Below, piece by piece: positions 8,447-17,983 of a stretch of 53,054 nt of DNA. The stretch comes from HGM05232 sp036661515 (GTDB lineage: Bacteria > Bacteroidota > Bacteroidia > Bacteroidales > Muribaculaceae), in contig JAVWYO010000003.1 of assembly GCA_036661515.1 (NCBI GenBank), positions 1 through 53,054 on the forward strand, given 5' to 3'. Each line of letters starts with the position of its first letter. Position 1 is the stretch's first letter. Position numbers and translations under genes: made by a program. Under the pieces are notes generated by a model that saw only the letters and a program-made list of their open reading frames with translations, had not been told where the DNA came from and searched no databases.

Positions 8447-9664
8447 TTAAAACATTGAGGCTACTCGCGCAACTGCTGCTACAAATTTTTCTACCTCTTC
8501 ACGAGTATTATATATGGCAAATGAGGCACGAATAGTACCTTCGATTCCGAGTGATGTCATAAGCGGTTGTGCACAGTGATGTCCTGTGCGTACAGCTACT
8601 CCGAGCTTATCAAGCAACATTCCCATATCATAATGGTGAATATTTCCAACAAGAAATGATATTACGGCACTCTTGTGCGCGGAATTTCCAAATATTTTCA
8701 TGCCGGGTATTTTCATAAGCCCATCTGTTGCTACTTGTAATAGTTCTTGCTCGTGTCTTGAAATATTTTCAATTCCTATTGACTCAATATAATCAAGGGC
8801 TTTACTAAAAGCTGCAATATCTACAAAATCGGGCGTTCCTGCTTCAAATTTAAATGGTAGCTCAGCAAAGGTGGTTTTCTCAAAAGATACATGAGAAATC
8901 ATCTCTCCTCCACCTTGATAAGGGGGCATTGCTTCAAGAAATTTACGCTTTCCATATAGCACACCTACACCCGATGGGCCATACATTTTATGGCTTGAAA
9001 AAGCATAGAAATCGGCATCAATATCGCGAACATCAATATTCATGTGAGGCGTTGCTTGTGCACCATCTATAAGTACAGGGACTGAGTGTGTATGCGCTAT
9101 CTTAATCATCTCTTTTATGGGGTTGATGGTACCAAGTACGTTTGATACATGACACATCGCCACAAGACGAGTATTATCATTAAACATCTTTTCATAAGTT
9201 TCCTGTACGAGTTCTCCTTGTTCGTTGATAGGAACTACACGTAGCGTTATACGTTTATGACGTTGAAGAAGTTGCCATGGAACAATATTTGCATGATGCT
9301 CCATTACAGTAAGGATTATTTCATCACCATTGCTAAAATTATCGCCGAAAGATGATGCGACGAGGTTTATAGCCTCAGTGGTTCCCCTTGTGAAAATAAT
9401 TTCTTGAATTGACTCTGCATTTATGTATTCACGCACTTTCTCCCGCGATTTCTCAACAAGGTCGGTAGCTTCTTGGGAAAGAGTGTGCACACCTCTATGT
9501 ACATTAGCTTTAGTATTACAATACATCTTATCAATGCCATCGACAACACACATTGGAGTTTGAGATGTTGCAGTATTATCAAGATATATCAAAGGATTAC
9601 CCGATACTTCACGTTTGAGAATAGGAAAATCCTCACGAATTTTATTAATATCAATATCCGTCAT
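8447..9664 (-). CDS. sufS: SufS cysteine desulfurase
   Basis: This PLP enzyme takes sulfur from cysteine as a persulfide for Fe-S cluster assembly. It has 405 residues, the usual length. PLP-binding lysine K226 lies in FSSHKMYGPSG and persulfide cysteine C364 in RTGHHCAQP, the same numbers as in E. coli SufS. EVMEHHAN-like binding residues (VMEHHANIVPW) and the DGAQATPH aspartate are present. It is the last gene of sufBCDS and starts 1 nt after sufD ends, so translational coupling is likely. No sufE or sufU sulfur acceptor gene is in the operon, and one must be encoded elsewhere. Confidence 0.97.
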   Translation of the reverse strand: MTDIDINKIREDFPILKREVSGNPLIYLDNTATSQTPMCVVDGIDKMYCNTKANVHRGVHTLSQEATDLVEKSREKVREYINAESIQEIIFTRGTTEAINLVASSFGDNFSNGDEIILTVMEHHANIVPWQLLQRHKRITLRVVPINEQGELVQETYEKMFNDNTRLVAMCHVSNVLGTINPIKEMIKIAHTHSVPVLIDGAQATPHMNIDVRDIDADFYAFSSHKMYGPSGVGVLYGKRKFLEAMPPYQGGGEMISHVSFEKTTFAELPFKFEAGTPDFVDIAAFSKALDYIESIGIENISRHEQELLQVATDGLMKIPGMKIFGNSAHKSAVISFLVGNIHHYDMGMLLDKLGVAVRTGHHCAQPLMTSLGIEGTIRASFAIYNTREEVEKFVAAVARVASMF

Positions 9665-9665
9665 T

Positions 9666-11027
9666 TTAGTTTATTTGTTTATCGTGGCAACTTGCACTAC
9701 ATTCATTACAGAGCATTTTATTGCCATAAAAGCGTTTTTCTACAAGGTGCCGTAGTCGGTCTTTAAGAGCTTCCATTCTGACACCATCAATAACATCACT
9801 CATAAATGCTTGCATTAGGAGTGTCTTAGCCTCCGACTGTGAGATGCCACGCGTACGCATATAGAATAACGCATTTTGATCGAGTTGACCAATCGTTGCG
9901 CCATGGCTACATTTTACATCGTCGGTATAAATTTCGAGTTGAGGCTTTGTGTGCATTTTAGCTGTTTTTGATGCACAAATATTCTTATTACTTTGATATG
10001 CTTCGGTCTTTTGTGCACCTTCTGCTACGAGTATCTTACCCGTAAATGCGCCACGTGCATTGTCATCAAGCACATATTTAAATAACTCATTACTTTTACA
10101 ATTTGGCACATTATGGGCTATATAAGTGTAATTATCAATGTGCTGTGTATCATTTGAGATAGCCATTCCAAGTAAATGAGTTTCAGAATATTCGCCATCA
10201 ACACTAATATAATAATTGTTGCGCGTAAATCCATTTACAAGTGTAATGCCATTGATTAAAAGATTTGAGCCTTTTTCTTGACTTGCATATAATGACGACA
10301 CACGATGAGTATCGGCAGATGATTCTTCTATATCATATAAATCAAACACTGAATTTTCACCAGCAAATAATTCTATAACTTGAGAATTAAGATATTTCAT
10401 CTCTTTATTCTGTGTGTGGTCGCAAACGAGTAGTTTAGCCTGTGCGTCACGTCCAAGAATTATTAAAATTCTTCGATTAGTCATAACTGGTATTGTGCTA
10501 TTCAAAATATTCACAAGTTGTAGTGGACGTTCAAGGACTACACCATCGGGAATATATATAAATAGTCCATCTTGCACAAGGAGGGTGTTAAGAGCCGTCT
10601 GTGCATTATCCAATGATGCAATTTTGCCATAATACTTTGAGACAAGTGCTGGATATTTTAGTGCTGCTTCGTTTAAAGAAGTCACCACAACTCCGTCGGG
10701 CAAGGATATTCCACTTGCGCGACCATTATGGAATAAATCATTAAACATGAAATATAGCCATGTTGTCATATTTGGCACATCGCACCGAAAGGCATCAGCT
10801 GGGTTGACCTGCATCTCTATACGATTTATGTTTATACCATAATCAGGGGCAAACATTTCATTGAGATCGGTAATTTCATAATTCTCCTCACCTTTCTTTT
10901 GTAAGTGTGTCTCAGCAAGCATTGAAAGAGCTTTATCTCTAAGAGAATTTAGCTGTGTCGAGGATTTAGCCTCAATAACGACGCGTTGAGAGGTAAAGAA
11001 ATCTATATATTGTTTTATTGATGACAT
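9666..11027 (-). CDS. sufD: SufD, Fe-S scaffold component
   Basis: This 453-residue protein partners SufB in the SufBC2D scaffold that builds [4Fe-4S] clusters. The C-terminal half carries the beta-helix core with KCSHGATIG near residue 375 and MRTRGISQSEAKTLLMQAF, typical of SufB/SufD. The N-terminal 100 residues are helical and divergent. The histidine in CSHGATIG matches the conserved SufD residue implicated in cluster assembly. It lies between sufC (23 nt upstream) and sufS. Confidence 0.95.
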   Translation of the reverse strand: MSSIKQYIDFFTSQRVVIEAKSSTQLNSLRDKALSMLAETHLQKKGEENYEITDLNEMFAPDYGININRIEMQVNPADAFRCDVPNMTTWLYFMFNDLFHNGRASGISLPDGVVVTSLNEAALKYPALVSKYYGKIASLDNAQTALNTLLVQDGLFIYIPDGVVLERPLQLVNILNSTIPVMTNRRILIILGRDAQAKLLVCDHTQNKEMKYLNSQVIELFAGENSVFDLYDIEESSADTHRVSSLYASQEKGSNLLINGITLVNGFTRNNYYISVDGEYSETHLLGMAISNDTQHIDNYTYIAHNVPNCKSNELFKYVLDDNARGAFTGKILVAEGAQKTEAYQSNKNICASKTAKMHTKPQLEIYTDDVKCSHGATIGQLDQNALFYMRTRGISQSEAKTLLMQAFMSDVIDGVRMEALKDRLRHLVEKRFYGNKMLCNECSASCHDKQIN

Positions 11028-11050
11028 AACAAGTATTTATTAATGACTAT

Positions 11051-11815
11051 CTAATCATTATTATCAAGTTCCTTTTTAATCCAGTCATAACCTTTTTCTT
11101 CGAGTTCAAGAGCAAGTTCTGCTCCACCCGTTTTCACAATGCGTCCTTTATAAAGGACATGTACAAAATCGGGCTTGATATAGTCAAGTAGACGTTGATA
11201 GTGAGTAATTACAATTGTAGCATTGTTATCACTCTTCAACTTATTGACACCACCAGCAACAATTCGCAAGGCATCAATATCAAGTCCGCTATCGGTTTCA
11301 TCAAGTATTGAAAGACGTGGTTCAAGCACTGCCATTTGAAATATTTCATTTCTCTTCTTTTCGCCACCTGAGAAGCCTTCATTTACCGAACGTGATGCAA
11401 GTTTATTATCAAGTTCTACAATTGCACGTTTTTCGCGCATCAGTTTCAGAAAATCGGTAGCTGATAGTGGTGCCTCATGAAAATACTTGCGTTTTTCATT
11501 TATTGCTGCACGCATGAAATTTACCATTGACACTCCAGGTATCTCCACAGGATATTGAAAGCTAAGAAATATTCCCTCGTGAGAGCGATCTTCGGGCGAC
11601 AATTCAAGCAGATTTTTGCCATAAAAATCTATGGTACCTTCAGTAACTGTAAATGTTGGGTTCCCTGCAAGGACGGCCGAAAGAGTACTTTTGCCTGAGC
11701 CATTTGGTCCCATTATAGCATGAACCTCGCCGGGACGAACTACTAAATTAATTCCCTTTAAAATTTCTTTATCATCAATCTTTGCGTGTAAATCCTTTAT
11801 ATTTAACATAGTCAT
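11051..11815 (-). CDS. sufC: SufC ATPase
   Basis: This ABC-type ATPase (254 residues) drives conformational change in the SufBC2D complex. Walker A is GPNGSGKST, the signature is FSGGEKKRNE, Walker B is LSILDETDSGLD and the H-loop is VITHYQR. A longer reading frame runs back into sufB from a TTG codon at 11857. The ATG chosen here (MTMLNIKD) removes that overlap; a second ATG six bases further in is also possible. The gap to sufB is 22 nt. Confidence 0.96.
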   Translation of the reverse strand: MTMLNIKDLHAKIDDKEILKGINLVVRPGEVHAIMGPNGSGKSTLSAVLAGNPTFTVTEGTIDFYGKNLLELSPEDRSHEGIFLSFQYPVEIPGVSMVNFMRAAINEKRKYFHEAPLSATDFLKLMREKRAIVELDNKLASRSVNEGFSGGEKKRNEIFQMAVLEPRLSILDETDSGLDIDALRIVAGGVNKLKSDNNATIVITHYQRLLDYIKPDFVHVLYKGRIVKTGGAELALELEEKGYDWIKKELDNND

Positions 11816-11837
11816 AATTATTTTTCTATTATTATAT

Positions 11838-13328
11838 TTATCCAACAGAGCCCTCAAGTGATATTTGCAATAATTTTTGTGCCTCTACTGCAAATTCCAT
11901 AGGGAGCTTACTCATAACCTCTTTGGCATATCCATTAACAATAAGACCTATTGCATCTTCGGTGGGAATCCCTCGCTGATTACAATAAAATATCTGTTGC
12001 TCGTTAATCTTAGATGTTGTTGCTTCATGTTCAACTACTGAACTATCGTTTTGCACATCAATATTTGGGAATGTGTGTGCGCCACTTGTAGAGCTTAACA
12101 ACAAACTATCACACTGTGTGTGATTTCGACAATTTATAGCTTTAGGGACTATCTTTACCATTCCTCGATAGCTATTTTGACTATATCCTGCTGAAATACC
12201 TTTAGATACTATGGTACTTTTTGAGTTCTTTCCAATGTGTATCATTTTAGTCCCAGTATCGGCTTGTTGATAATTATTGGTTACTGCAACTGAGTAAAAT
12301 TCGCCTACGCTATTATCGCCAGCAAGCACACAACTTGGATATTTCCATGTGATTGCCGAACCTGTTTCGACCTGTGTCCATGATAGTTTTGAAAAGTCAC
12401 CTCTGCATAGTCCACGCTTTGTTACAAAGTTATATATTCCACCTTTGCCATTTTTATCTCCTGGATACCAATTTTGTACCGTAGAATATTTAACTTCGGC
12501 TCTATCCTCAACAATTATTTCAACAATAGCTGCATGCAACTGATTTTCATCACGCATAGGAGCTGTGCATCCTTCGAGATAAGATACATAGGAATCGTCA
12601 TCAGCAACAATTAATGTTCGTTCAAATTGACCTGTATTTGCTGCATTGATGCGGAAATATGTTGAAAGCTCCATAGGGCAACGCACACCTTTTGGAATGT
12701 ACACGAATGAGCCATCAGAAAACACGGCTGAGTTAAGTGCTGCAAAGAAATTGTCACGCGACGAAACTACGGTGCCAAGATAACGCTTCACAAGATCAGG
12801 ATAATCTTTTACTGCCTCTGAAAATGAGCAAAATATTACGCCAAGTTCTGCAAGTCGTTCTCGGTAGGTTGTCTTTACCGACACACTATCCATAACAGCA
12901 TCAACAGCAATACCAGACATTCGCATCTGTTCTTCGAGGGAAATACCAAGTTTATCAAACGTCTTGCGTAAATCGGGATCTATCTCATCAAGACTCTTTG
13001 GTGCATTTTCTTTCTTCTTGGGTGCTGCATAATAGCTTATTGATTGATAATCAATATTTGGAATTTTAAGATGTGCCCATGTGGGCATCTTCATAGTGAG
13101 CCAATGACGATATGCACTTAAACGAAAATCGAGTAGCCAATGTGGTTCTCCCTTGATATTTGAAATATATCGCACAACGTCCTCATTTAGCCCATGAGCA
13201 AGAATATCGGTATCAATATCTGTTACAAACCCATATTTGTAATCACTATTGGTTACATCTTTAATAATGCCATTATTGGAATTATTATCCTCGCCATTTT
13301 TTTTATCTTTGTCGTTATCTTTTTTCAT
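11838..13328 (-). CDS. sufB: SufB, Fe-S scaffold subunit
   Basis: This is the core scaffold subunit of the SufBC2D complex, with 496 residues. The conserved SufB body begins at KYGFVTDIDTDILAHGLNEDV (about residue 31) and includes YFRINAANTGQFERTLI, the EGCTAPM segment, and DSSVVEHEATTSKI with IFYCNQRGI near the C-terminus. The first 25 or so residues are an Asp/Asn/Lys-rich tail that is not part of the usual domain; no internal Met offers a shorter start. It heads the operon and has a well-spaced promoter just upstream. Confidence 0.96.
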   Translation of the reverse strand: MKKDNDKDKKNGEDNNSNNGIIKDVTNSDYKYGFVTDIDTDILAHGLNEDVVRYISNIKGEPHWLLDFRLSAYRHWLTMKMPTWAHLKIPNIDYQSISYYAAPKKKENAPKSLDEIDPDLRKTFDKLGISLEEQMRMSGIAVDAVMDSVSVKTTYRERLAELGVIFCSFSEAVKDYPDLVKRYLGTVVSSRDNFFAALNSAVFSDGSFVYIPKGVRCPMELSTYFRINAANTGQFERTLIVADDDSYVSYLEGCTAPMRDENQLHAAIVEIIVEDRAEVKYSTVQNWYPGDKNGKGGIYNFVTKRGLCRGDFSKLSWTQVETGSAITWKYPSCVLAGDNSVGEFYSVAVTNNYQQADTGTKMIHIGKNSKSTIVSKGISAGYSQNSYRGMVKIVPKAINCRNHTQCDSLLLSSTSGAHTFPNIDVQNDSSVVEHEATTSKINEQQIFYCNQRGIPTEDAIGLIVNGYAKEVMSKLPMEFAVEAQKLLQISLEGSVG

Positions 13329-13343
13329 ATTTATAGTATCACC

Positions 13344-13375
13344 TAAACTTATAGCTTCATTTTTATTAAAACAAA
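13344..13375 (-). promoter_or_regulatory. Promoter of sufBCDS
   Basis: On the minus strand TTTG (13372-13375) is followed after 20 nt by TAAGTTTA (13344-13351), one base off TAnnTTTG. The box ends 15 nt before the sufB ATG, so the leader would be only about 10 nt. Confidence 0.5.
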
Positions 13376-13394
13376 ATAGCCCGACATAAGGTTC

Positions 13395-13928
13395 CTATCC
13401 TGCAACACTTTGAATCGCGGCCTTTGTAGTAGGAATTATCTCAGAATCGAGTAGCCATGGTCCAAGATTAAGAACAAAACGGAATATAGAACCATCTAAT
13501 AGCTTTGAACTCGTAAAGATACTACTATTTGGGCTTAACACGAACCACAAATTTAGCACTAAACTTAATCCTAATAGATATTTCAGAATGCACATAGCAA
13601 CCCCTAAAATATTATCAAACATGCCAAGATGCAATGAATGAGTCAACGATTTCATTAATGTCCCTGCAAGTGCAACACTTAGATACACAAAGGCAAATAG
13701 TAGCACGTGTCCTATTATGCTCGCCATTACATCACAAGCTGGCAAATCTTTTATCTCTGGCATTATGTGCATGACTGCCGAAGAAACTTCATCGCCAAAA
13801 AGACGACACACCACGATACCAAGAAGCAGACCTCCCAATGAAGTTATCTGTTTTATTACTCCTTTGTAAGCACCTCTAATGCCACCAATAATTATTATAA
13901 TTATTATTATCGTATCTATTGTACTCAA
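13395..13928 (-). CDS. cvpA: CvpA family membrane protein
   Basis: This 177-residue protein has four membrane helices and the family start IDTIIIIIIIIGGIRGAYKGVIKQI, matching CvpA (colicin V production) proteins. In enterobacteria these support envelope integrity, and the exact activity is unknown. The reading frame opens at a TTG codon. An in-frame stop lies 15 nt upstream and no Met occurs until residue 53, so the TTG start is the best choice and agrees with family alignments as I recall them. A -7 box TAATTTTG lies at 13951-13958. It is 66 nt upstream of sufB, which has its own promoter. Confidence 0.85.
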   Translation of the reverse strand: MSTIDTIIIIIIIIGGIRGAYKGVIKQITSLGGLLLGIVVCRLFGDEVSSAVMHIMPEIKDLPACDVMASIIGHVLLFAFVYLSVALAGTLMKSLTHSLHLGMFDNILGVAMCILKYLLGLSLVLNLWFVLSPNSSIFTSSKLLDGSIFRFVLNLGPWLLDSEIIPTTKAAIQSVAG

Positions 13929-13950
13929 TGTCCAATCATTTTATATACTG

Positions 13951-13958
13951 CAAAATTA
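13951..13958 (-). promoter_or_regulatory. Probable -7 box for cvpA
   Basis: TAATTTTG on the minus strand, 22 nt before the TTG start of cvpA and directly after the korB terminator T-run. No good -33 box is seen. Confidence 0.4.
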
Positions 13959-13961
13959 GCA

Positions 13962-14009
13962 AAAAAACGGCATATCTCACTTATCATTTAGAATGATAAG
14001 TGAGATATG
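13962..14009 (-). terminator. Strong intrinsic terminator of korAB
   Basis: A perfect 18-bp inverted repeat pairs 13971-13988 with 13992-14009 across a 3-nt loop. On the minus strand it is followed by CCG and seven T (13961-13967 region). It lies 46 nt after the korB stop and insulates cvpA-suf from korAB. Confidence 0.92.
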
Positions 14010-14054
14010 GATTAGTTACGCAACAGATATGTAATACTACCTGACCGTAATTAT

Positions 14055-15068
14055 TTATTTTACTTCCCAAGTTTCTCCTGCAAGAATCATATCACGCAGA
14101 GAAGTGAAGCCTTTTTTATCCTTAACTTCGGCTACTTGTCGGTCTACCTCCTCGTTATATACTGGAGATGCAACATCACGAATTACACCTATTGCAAGTG
14201 GTAATTCATGCCCGTCCATCATAGCAAGTTGCTGGTGCATGAAATTTGTTTTGCAATGAGCATCATGAACAAGAACATCATTTATTGTATAGCCATCTTT
14301 ACCTATTTCAATAGCTTTGAGAGTAAAACCGTCTTGGATAATTCCCATATTGTTTTCTTTGCCAAAAATCATTTTCTCTCCATGCTTAAGGTGGATTGTA
14401 CGATTTGCGCGTTCTTCTTTATCGGTAATAAAATTATGAATCCCGTTATTAAAAATAACACAATTTTGAAGAAATTCTACTACTGATGTCCCTTTATGCT
14501 TGGCTGCTTCAACCATTACCTCTTGAGATATTTTTAATTCTACATCAAGACTTCGAGCAAAGAAATTTCCACGTGCGCCAAAAACCAGTTCCGCTGGAAT
14601 AAATGGGTCTTCAGTCGTTCCATAAGGCGAAGATTTTGAGACAAATCCTCTTTCAGATGTTGGCGAATATTGACCTTTAGTTAGTCCGTAGATTTTATTA
14701 TTTAAAAGTAATAAATTGATGTCTATATTTCGGCGAACTGCATGGATAAAATGGTTACCTCCGATAGCAAGTCCATCACCATCTCCCGAAATTTGCCAAA
14801 CCATCATTTTAGGATTGGCAACTTTAAATCCTGTAGAGATGGCAGCTGCACGACCGTGAATGGTGTGAAACCCGTATGTATTCATGTAATAAGGCAAACG
14901 AGAGCTACAACCAATACCCGAAATCACGGCAGTATTGTGAGGAGCAACGCCTACTTCAGCCATTGCCTTGTGCAAGACATTAAGAATTGCGTGGTCTCCA
15001 CAACCGGGACACCAACGCACACTTTGATCGCTCTTAAAATTAGCAGCTGTATATTTTGATTCTTCCAT
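14055..15068 (-). CDS. korB: 2-oxoglutarate:ferredoxin oxidoreductase, beta subunit
   Basis: This is the thiamine-diphosphate subunit of the enzyme that converts 2-oxoglutarate, CoA and oxidised ferredoxin to succinyl-CoA, CO2 and reduced ferredoxin, or the reverse. It has 337 residues. C20 and C23 in RWCPGCGDHA, C54 in SGIGCSSRLPYY and a later Cys in FLQNCVIF match the four ligands of the proximal [4Fe-4S] cluster. The TPP motif is GDGDGLAIGGNHFIHAVRRN...LLNN. It starts 3 nt after korA ends. Substrate choice is inferred from the Kor-like alpha subunit. A general 2-oxoacid specificity is possible. Confidence 0.92.
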   Translation of the reverse strand: MEESKYTAANFKSDQSVRWCPGCGDHAILNVLHKAMAEVGVAPHNTAVISGIGCSSRLPYYMNTYGFHTIHGRAAAISTGFKVANPKMMVWQISGDGDGLAIGGNHFIHAVRRNIDINLLLLNNKIYGLTKGQYSPTSERGFVSKSSPYGTTEDPFIPAELVFGARGNFFARSLDVELKISQEVMVEAAKHKGTSVVEFLQNCVIFNNGIHNFITDKEERANRTIHLKHGEKMIFGKENNMGIIQDGFTLKAIEIGKDGYTINDVLVHDAHCKTNFMHQQLAMMDGHELPLAIGVIRDVASPVYNEEVDRQVAEVKDKKGFTSLRDMILAGETWEVK

Positions 15069-15071
15069 AAC

Positions 15072-16922
15072 TTATTTCTCCTCCATAATTTTAGTTACAC
15101 CTTCAACGATTTCTTTAATCAAGAAAGGCTGTCCTTGTACTTTATTGATTCTTTTAATTAGCACTTGTGGATTTTTAGCTTGCAAGAAGTCGGCAAATTG
15201 CCCCATATTAAGTTCGGCTACAATGACATTCTTGTAATGGCTCAACACTTCATGGGTGTTAAGAGGAAGTGGATTTATATGACGGAAATGAGCAAATGCT
15301 ACGGGTTTTCCTGCTGCATTAAGTTCTTCAACTGCTGTATAAAGATGTCCATAAGTTCCACCCCAGCCAATAAGTAATGTATCGGCATCGGCATTACCTT
15401 GAACTTCAAGTGCTGGAATGTTATTTGCAATATTATTTATCTTTTCTTGGCGTGTCCTTACCATTTTCTCGTGATTAATAGGATCAATGGATATAGCACT
15501 CGTTACATAGTCTTTTTCAAGACCGCCAAGGCGGTGCATCATGCCCTCACTACCTGGTATAGCCCAATATCTAACTTTGGTGTCTTGATTACGGAAATAA
15601 GGTCGCCAATTTTCGGGTGCCTCATCTTTGGTCATAATATTAGGCTTTATTTCGGGATATTCACCAGCTTCTGGAACTCGCCATGCCGATGAGCCGTTTG
15701 CAATAAAACCATCTGTTAGTAATATTACGGGGGTCATGTGCTCAATAGCAATACGAGCCGCTTCAAATGCCATATCAAAGCAATCGGTAGGTGATGCAGC
15801 AGCTACAACAGCAAGCGGGCTTTCTCCATTACGGCCGTAAAGAGCTTGCATCAAGTCGGTTTGTTCTGTTTTTGTTGGTAGCCCAGTAGATGGCCCACCT
15901 CTTTGCACATCAATAATAACGAGTGGAAGTTCTGACATCACTGCAAGTCCAATCCCTTCGCTCTTTAGAGCAAGACCAGGACCCGATGTGCTTGTGACGG
16001 CAAGGTCGCCTGCAAATGCTGCACCAATAGCAGAGCAAACTCCAGCTATCTCGTCTTCCATTTGAATAGCTTTTACGCCGAGATCTTTTCGTTTAGCAAG
16101 TTCATGTAGTATATCGGTTGCTGGAGTTATAGGATAACTTCCAAGGAATAGCGGTCGACCAGATTTTTCTGAAGCCATTATTAGCCCCCATGCGGTGGCT
16201 GTGTTTCCATTGACATCGGTATAATGTCCTGGCCTAATACTATCACTTTCAATGCGATAAGTAGAAACCGAAGCATGAATGTTATGACCGTAATCATATC
16301 CTGCTTGCATAACTTTGGCATTTGCCTCATAGATAGCAGGTTTCTTAGCAAATTTATTTTGAAGATGATGCAATGCACTTTCAAGTGGACGGTCAAATAA
16401 CCAGCACACCAGCCCAAGTGCAAACATATTTTTACATCTCAATATTGATTTTAAATCAAGCCCAGAATCGGCAAGAGCTGCTTTTACCATTGAGGTTATT
16501 GGAACCTCAACAACTTCAGCTTTCAATCCAAGTTCTTTATAGGGATCATCAGTCTTGAATAATGCTTTGTCGAGATCTGCTTTTTTAAAGAGGTCGATGT
16601 CAACAATAACTACTCCATTTTCTTTTAGAAATTTTACATTCTGCTTTAATGCTGCTGGGTTCATTGAAATAAGTACATCAGCTTTATCTCCAGGAGTGTA
16701 AACACCCTTGCCGATATGCACTTGGAATCCAGATACACCACTAAGAGAGCCTTGCGGAGCGCGCACTTCGGCTGGATAATCGGGGAATGTGGAAATTTGA
16801 TTTCCAATACCTGCCGAAACGTTTGAGAAAATGTTTCCAGCAAGTTGCATTCCATCGCCAGAATCACCCGAAAAGCGAACTACTACCTTTTCGAGAAATT
16901 TAACATTGGTCTTTTCTAACAT
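15072..16922 (-). CDS. korA: 2-oxoglutarate:ferredoxin oxidoreductase, fused gamma-alpha subunit
   Basis: This 616-residue subunit carries the gamma domain (about 1-190, starting RFSGDSGDGMQLAGNIFS) fused to the alpha pyrimidine-binding domain (from about 215, with SYPITPATDILHELAK and the catalytic-region glutamate in QMEDEIAGVCSAIGAAFAG). A C-terminal domain II follows (about 500-610, VAELNMGQFADFLQAK). This fused arrangement is standard for Bacteroidota KorA. No delta (8Fe-ferredoxin) subunit is encoded, so a free ferredoxin should be the electron carrier. A -7 box TACCTTTG lies at 16995-17002, about 70 nt upstream. Confidence 0.93.
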   Translation of the reverse strand: MLEKTNVKFLEKVVVRFSGDSGDGMQLAGNIFSNVSAGIGNQISTFPDYPAEVRAPQGSLSGVSGFQVHIGKGVYTPGDKADVLISMNPAALKQNVKFLKENGVVIVDIDLFKKADLDKALFKTDDPYKELGLKAEVVEVPITSMVKAALADSGLDLKSILRCKNMFALGLVCWLFDRPLESALHHLQNKFAKKPAIYEANAKVMQAGYDYGHNIHASVSTYRIESDSIRPGHYTDVNGNTATAWGLIMASEKSGRPLFLGSYPITPATDILHELAKRKDLGVKAIQMEDEIAGVCSAIGAAFAGDLAVTSTSGPGLALKSEGIGLAVMSELPLVIIDVQRGGPSTGLPTKTEQTDLMQALYGRNGESPLAVVAAASPTDCFDMAFEAARIAIEHMTPVILLTDGFIANGSSAWRVPEAGEYPEIKPNIMTKDEAPENWRPYFRNQDTKVRYWAIPGSEGMMHRLGGLEKDYVTSAISIDPINHEKMVRTRQEKINNIANNIPALEVQGNADADTLLIGWGGTYGHLYTAVEELNAAGKPVAFAHFRHINPLPLNTHEVLSHYKNVIVAELNMGQFADFLQAKNPQVLIKRINKVQGQPFLIKEIVEGVTKIMEEK

Positions 16923-16994
16923 AAGATTTTATTTTTGTGCCTTTTTACTTGCATTTTAGTAAGATAAAATAAGATTAACCTACATAATTGCAAG

Positions 16995-17002
16995 CAAAGG
17001 TA
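16995..17002 (-). promoter_or_regulatory. Probable -7 box for korAB
   Basis: TACCTTTG on the minus strand matches TAnnTTTG exactly, with a leader of about 65 nt. The -33 element is unclear. Confidence 0.45.
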
Positions 17003-17055
17003 TTGTTTTTCTGTTAATTTGCCATATTTATAAGTAATAAAAATACACTGTTTCT

Positions 17056-17925
17056 TTATTGTTGCGTCACAAATAGTTTTTTAGCTTCTGGTGTTAAGCA
17101 AGAATCAAGTTCATAAGATGGAATTGTGACTTCGATAACCCCCATTGCATAGCATGCTATTTCATATTGATTATAGCAGAATGTAATGGCATTTTCAGAA
17201 AGATATATATTTTTCGAAGCTAATAGGGCATCAGTAGAGATTCCTATTTCTGAAGAAAGAGCTTCCTTATCTTTTGCATTATATTGTTGAATTAAGCGCG
17301 CAGTTATTTTTGCAATAACGTCGTTATCGCTACCTGCTTTGAAAATATCGGTGTAGCTAAGCACTTTATTGTTTTTTACATCATAATTAATAAACGATGC
17401 GCCATACGTTGGGTGCGCACCTCCAAGATATGTGTCATTACTAATTTGGTATACCGCATAACGTTCATTGATAATTTTGGCAATTACATTAGTATTGCTA
17501 CTCCACACACGTGTGTTATCGTTTGCATAAGGAATTGAGTTTACTTTTTCTATTTTTTTCAAATCTTCGGAGCCAGCAGGATTACCGATGCACTTAATCA
17601 TAGCACTATCAACACTCATTAATGGCTTGCCAAATGTTTCAGCAATAATAGAATCTTGAAGTATTTTGATATTATTATCACCAATCTTTACAGGCCATTG
17701 TATTGACACAGACGTTTCCAAGAATATACTCGTTGGCTCATCATACATTATGTCAGTATCTAAACATTTATAAAATGATTTAGCACTTTTGAAAAGTTGT
17801 TGAACTTCAAAATTACTAATTTCAGCATTTTCACATTTAGCGACATTGCTCTTTCCTGCGTCAGCGCACATTGCACATGATAATGCCATCATAACGATAG
17901 CACTTGTAAAAAGCAGCCTTTTCAT
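17056..17925 (-). CDS. DUF3298 (RsiV-like) exported protein
   Basis: This protein of about 290 residues has an N-terminal export signal. A cysteine follows MMALS, which could be a weak lipobox, otherwise cleavage near CADA is likely. The C-terminal half holds the DUF3298 core, seen as the GGAHPTYGASFINYDV motif and LSYTDIFK, with a preceding DUF4163-like region. Bacillus RsiV, which senses lysozyme, shares this fold, but this protein has no membrane-anchored anti-sigma region, so sensing is not implied. An upstream Met three codons earlier (17934) is an alternative start. It is divergent from the amidotransferase gene and shares an operator-like palindrome with it. Confidence 0.75.
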   Translation of the reverse strand: MKRLLFTSAIVMMALSCAMCADAGKSNVAKCENAEISNFEVQQLFKSAKSFYKCLDTDIMYDEPTSIFLETSVSIQWPVKIGDNNIKILQDSIIAETFGKPLMSVDSAMIKCIGNPAGSEDLKKIEKVNSIPYANDNTRVWSSNTNVIAKIINERYAVYQISNDTYLGGAHPTYGASFINYDVKNNKVLSYTDIFKAGSDNDVIAKITARLIQQYNAKDKEALSSEIGISTDALLASKNIYLSENAITFCYNQYEIACYAMGVIEVTIPSYELDSCLTPEAKKLFVTQQ

Positions 17926-17966
17926 TGTTATCATAACCTTATAAATATATTGATTTTAGAGTTTTA

Positions 17967-17974
17967 CAAAATTA
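17967..17974 (-). promoter_or_regulatory. Probable -7 box for the DUF3298 gene
   Basis: TAATTTTG on the minus strand. An identical box serves the divergent gene, and a palindrome lies midway between them. Confidence 0.5.
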
Positions 17975-17983
17975 GGAATTATA

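Noticed and set aside
11816..11857. Longer SufC from a TTG inside sufB
   Set aside because: It overlaps the sufB coding end and adds residues not seen in SufC; the ATG after sufB gives the standard start.
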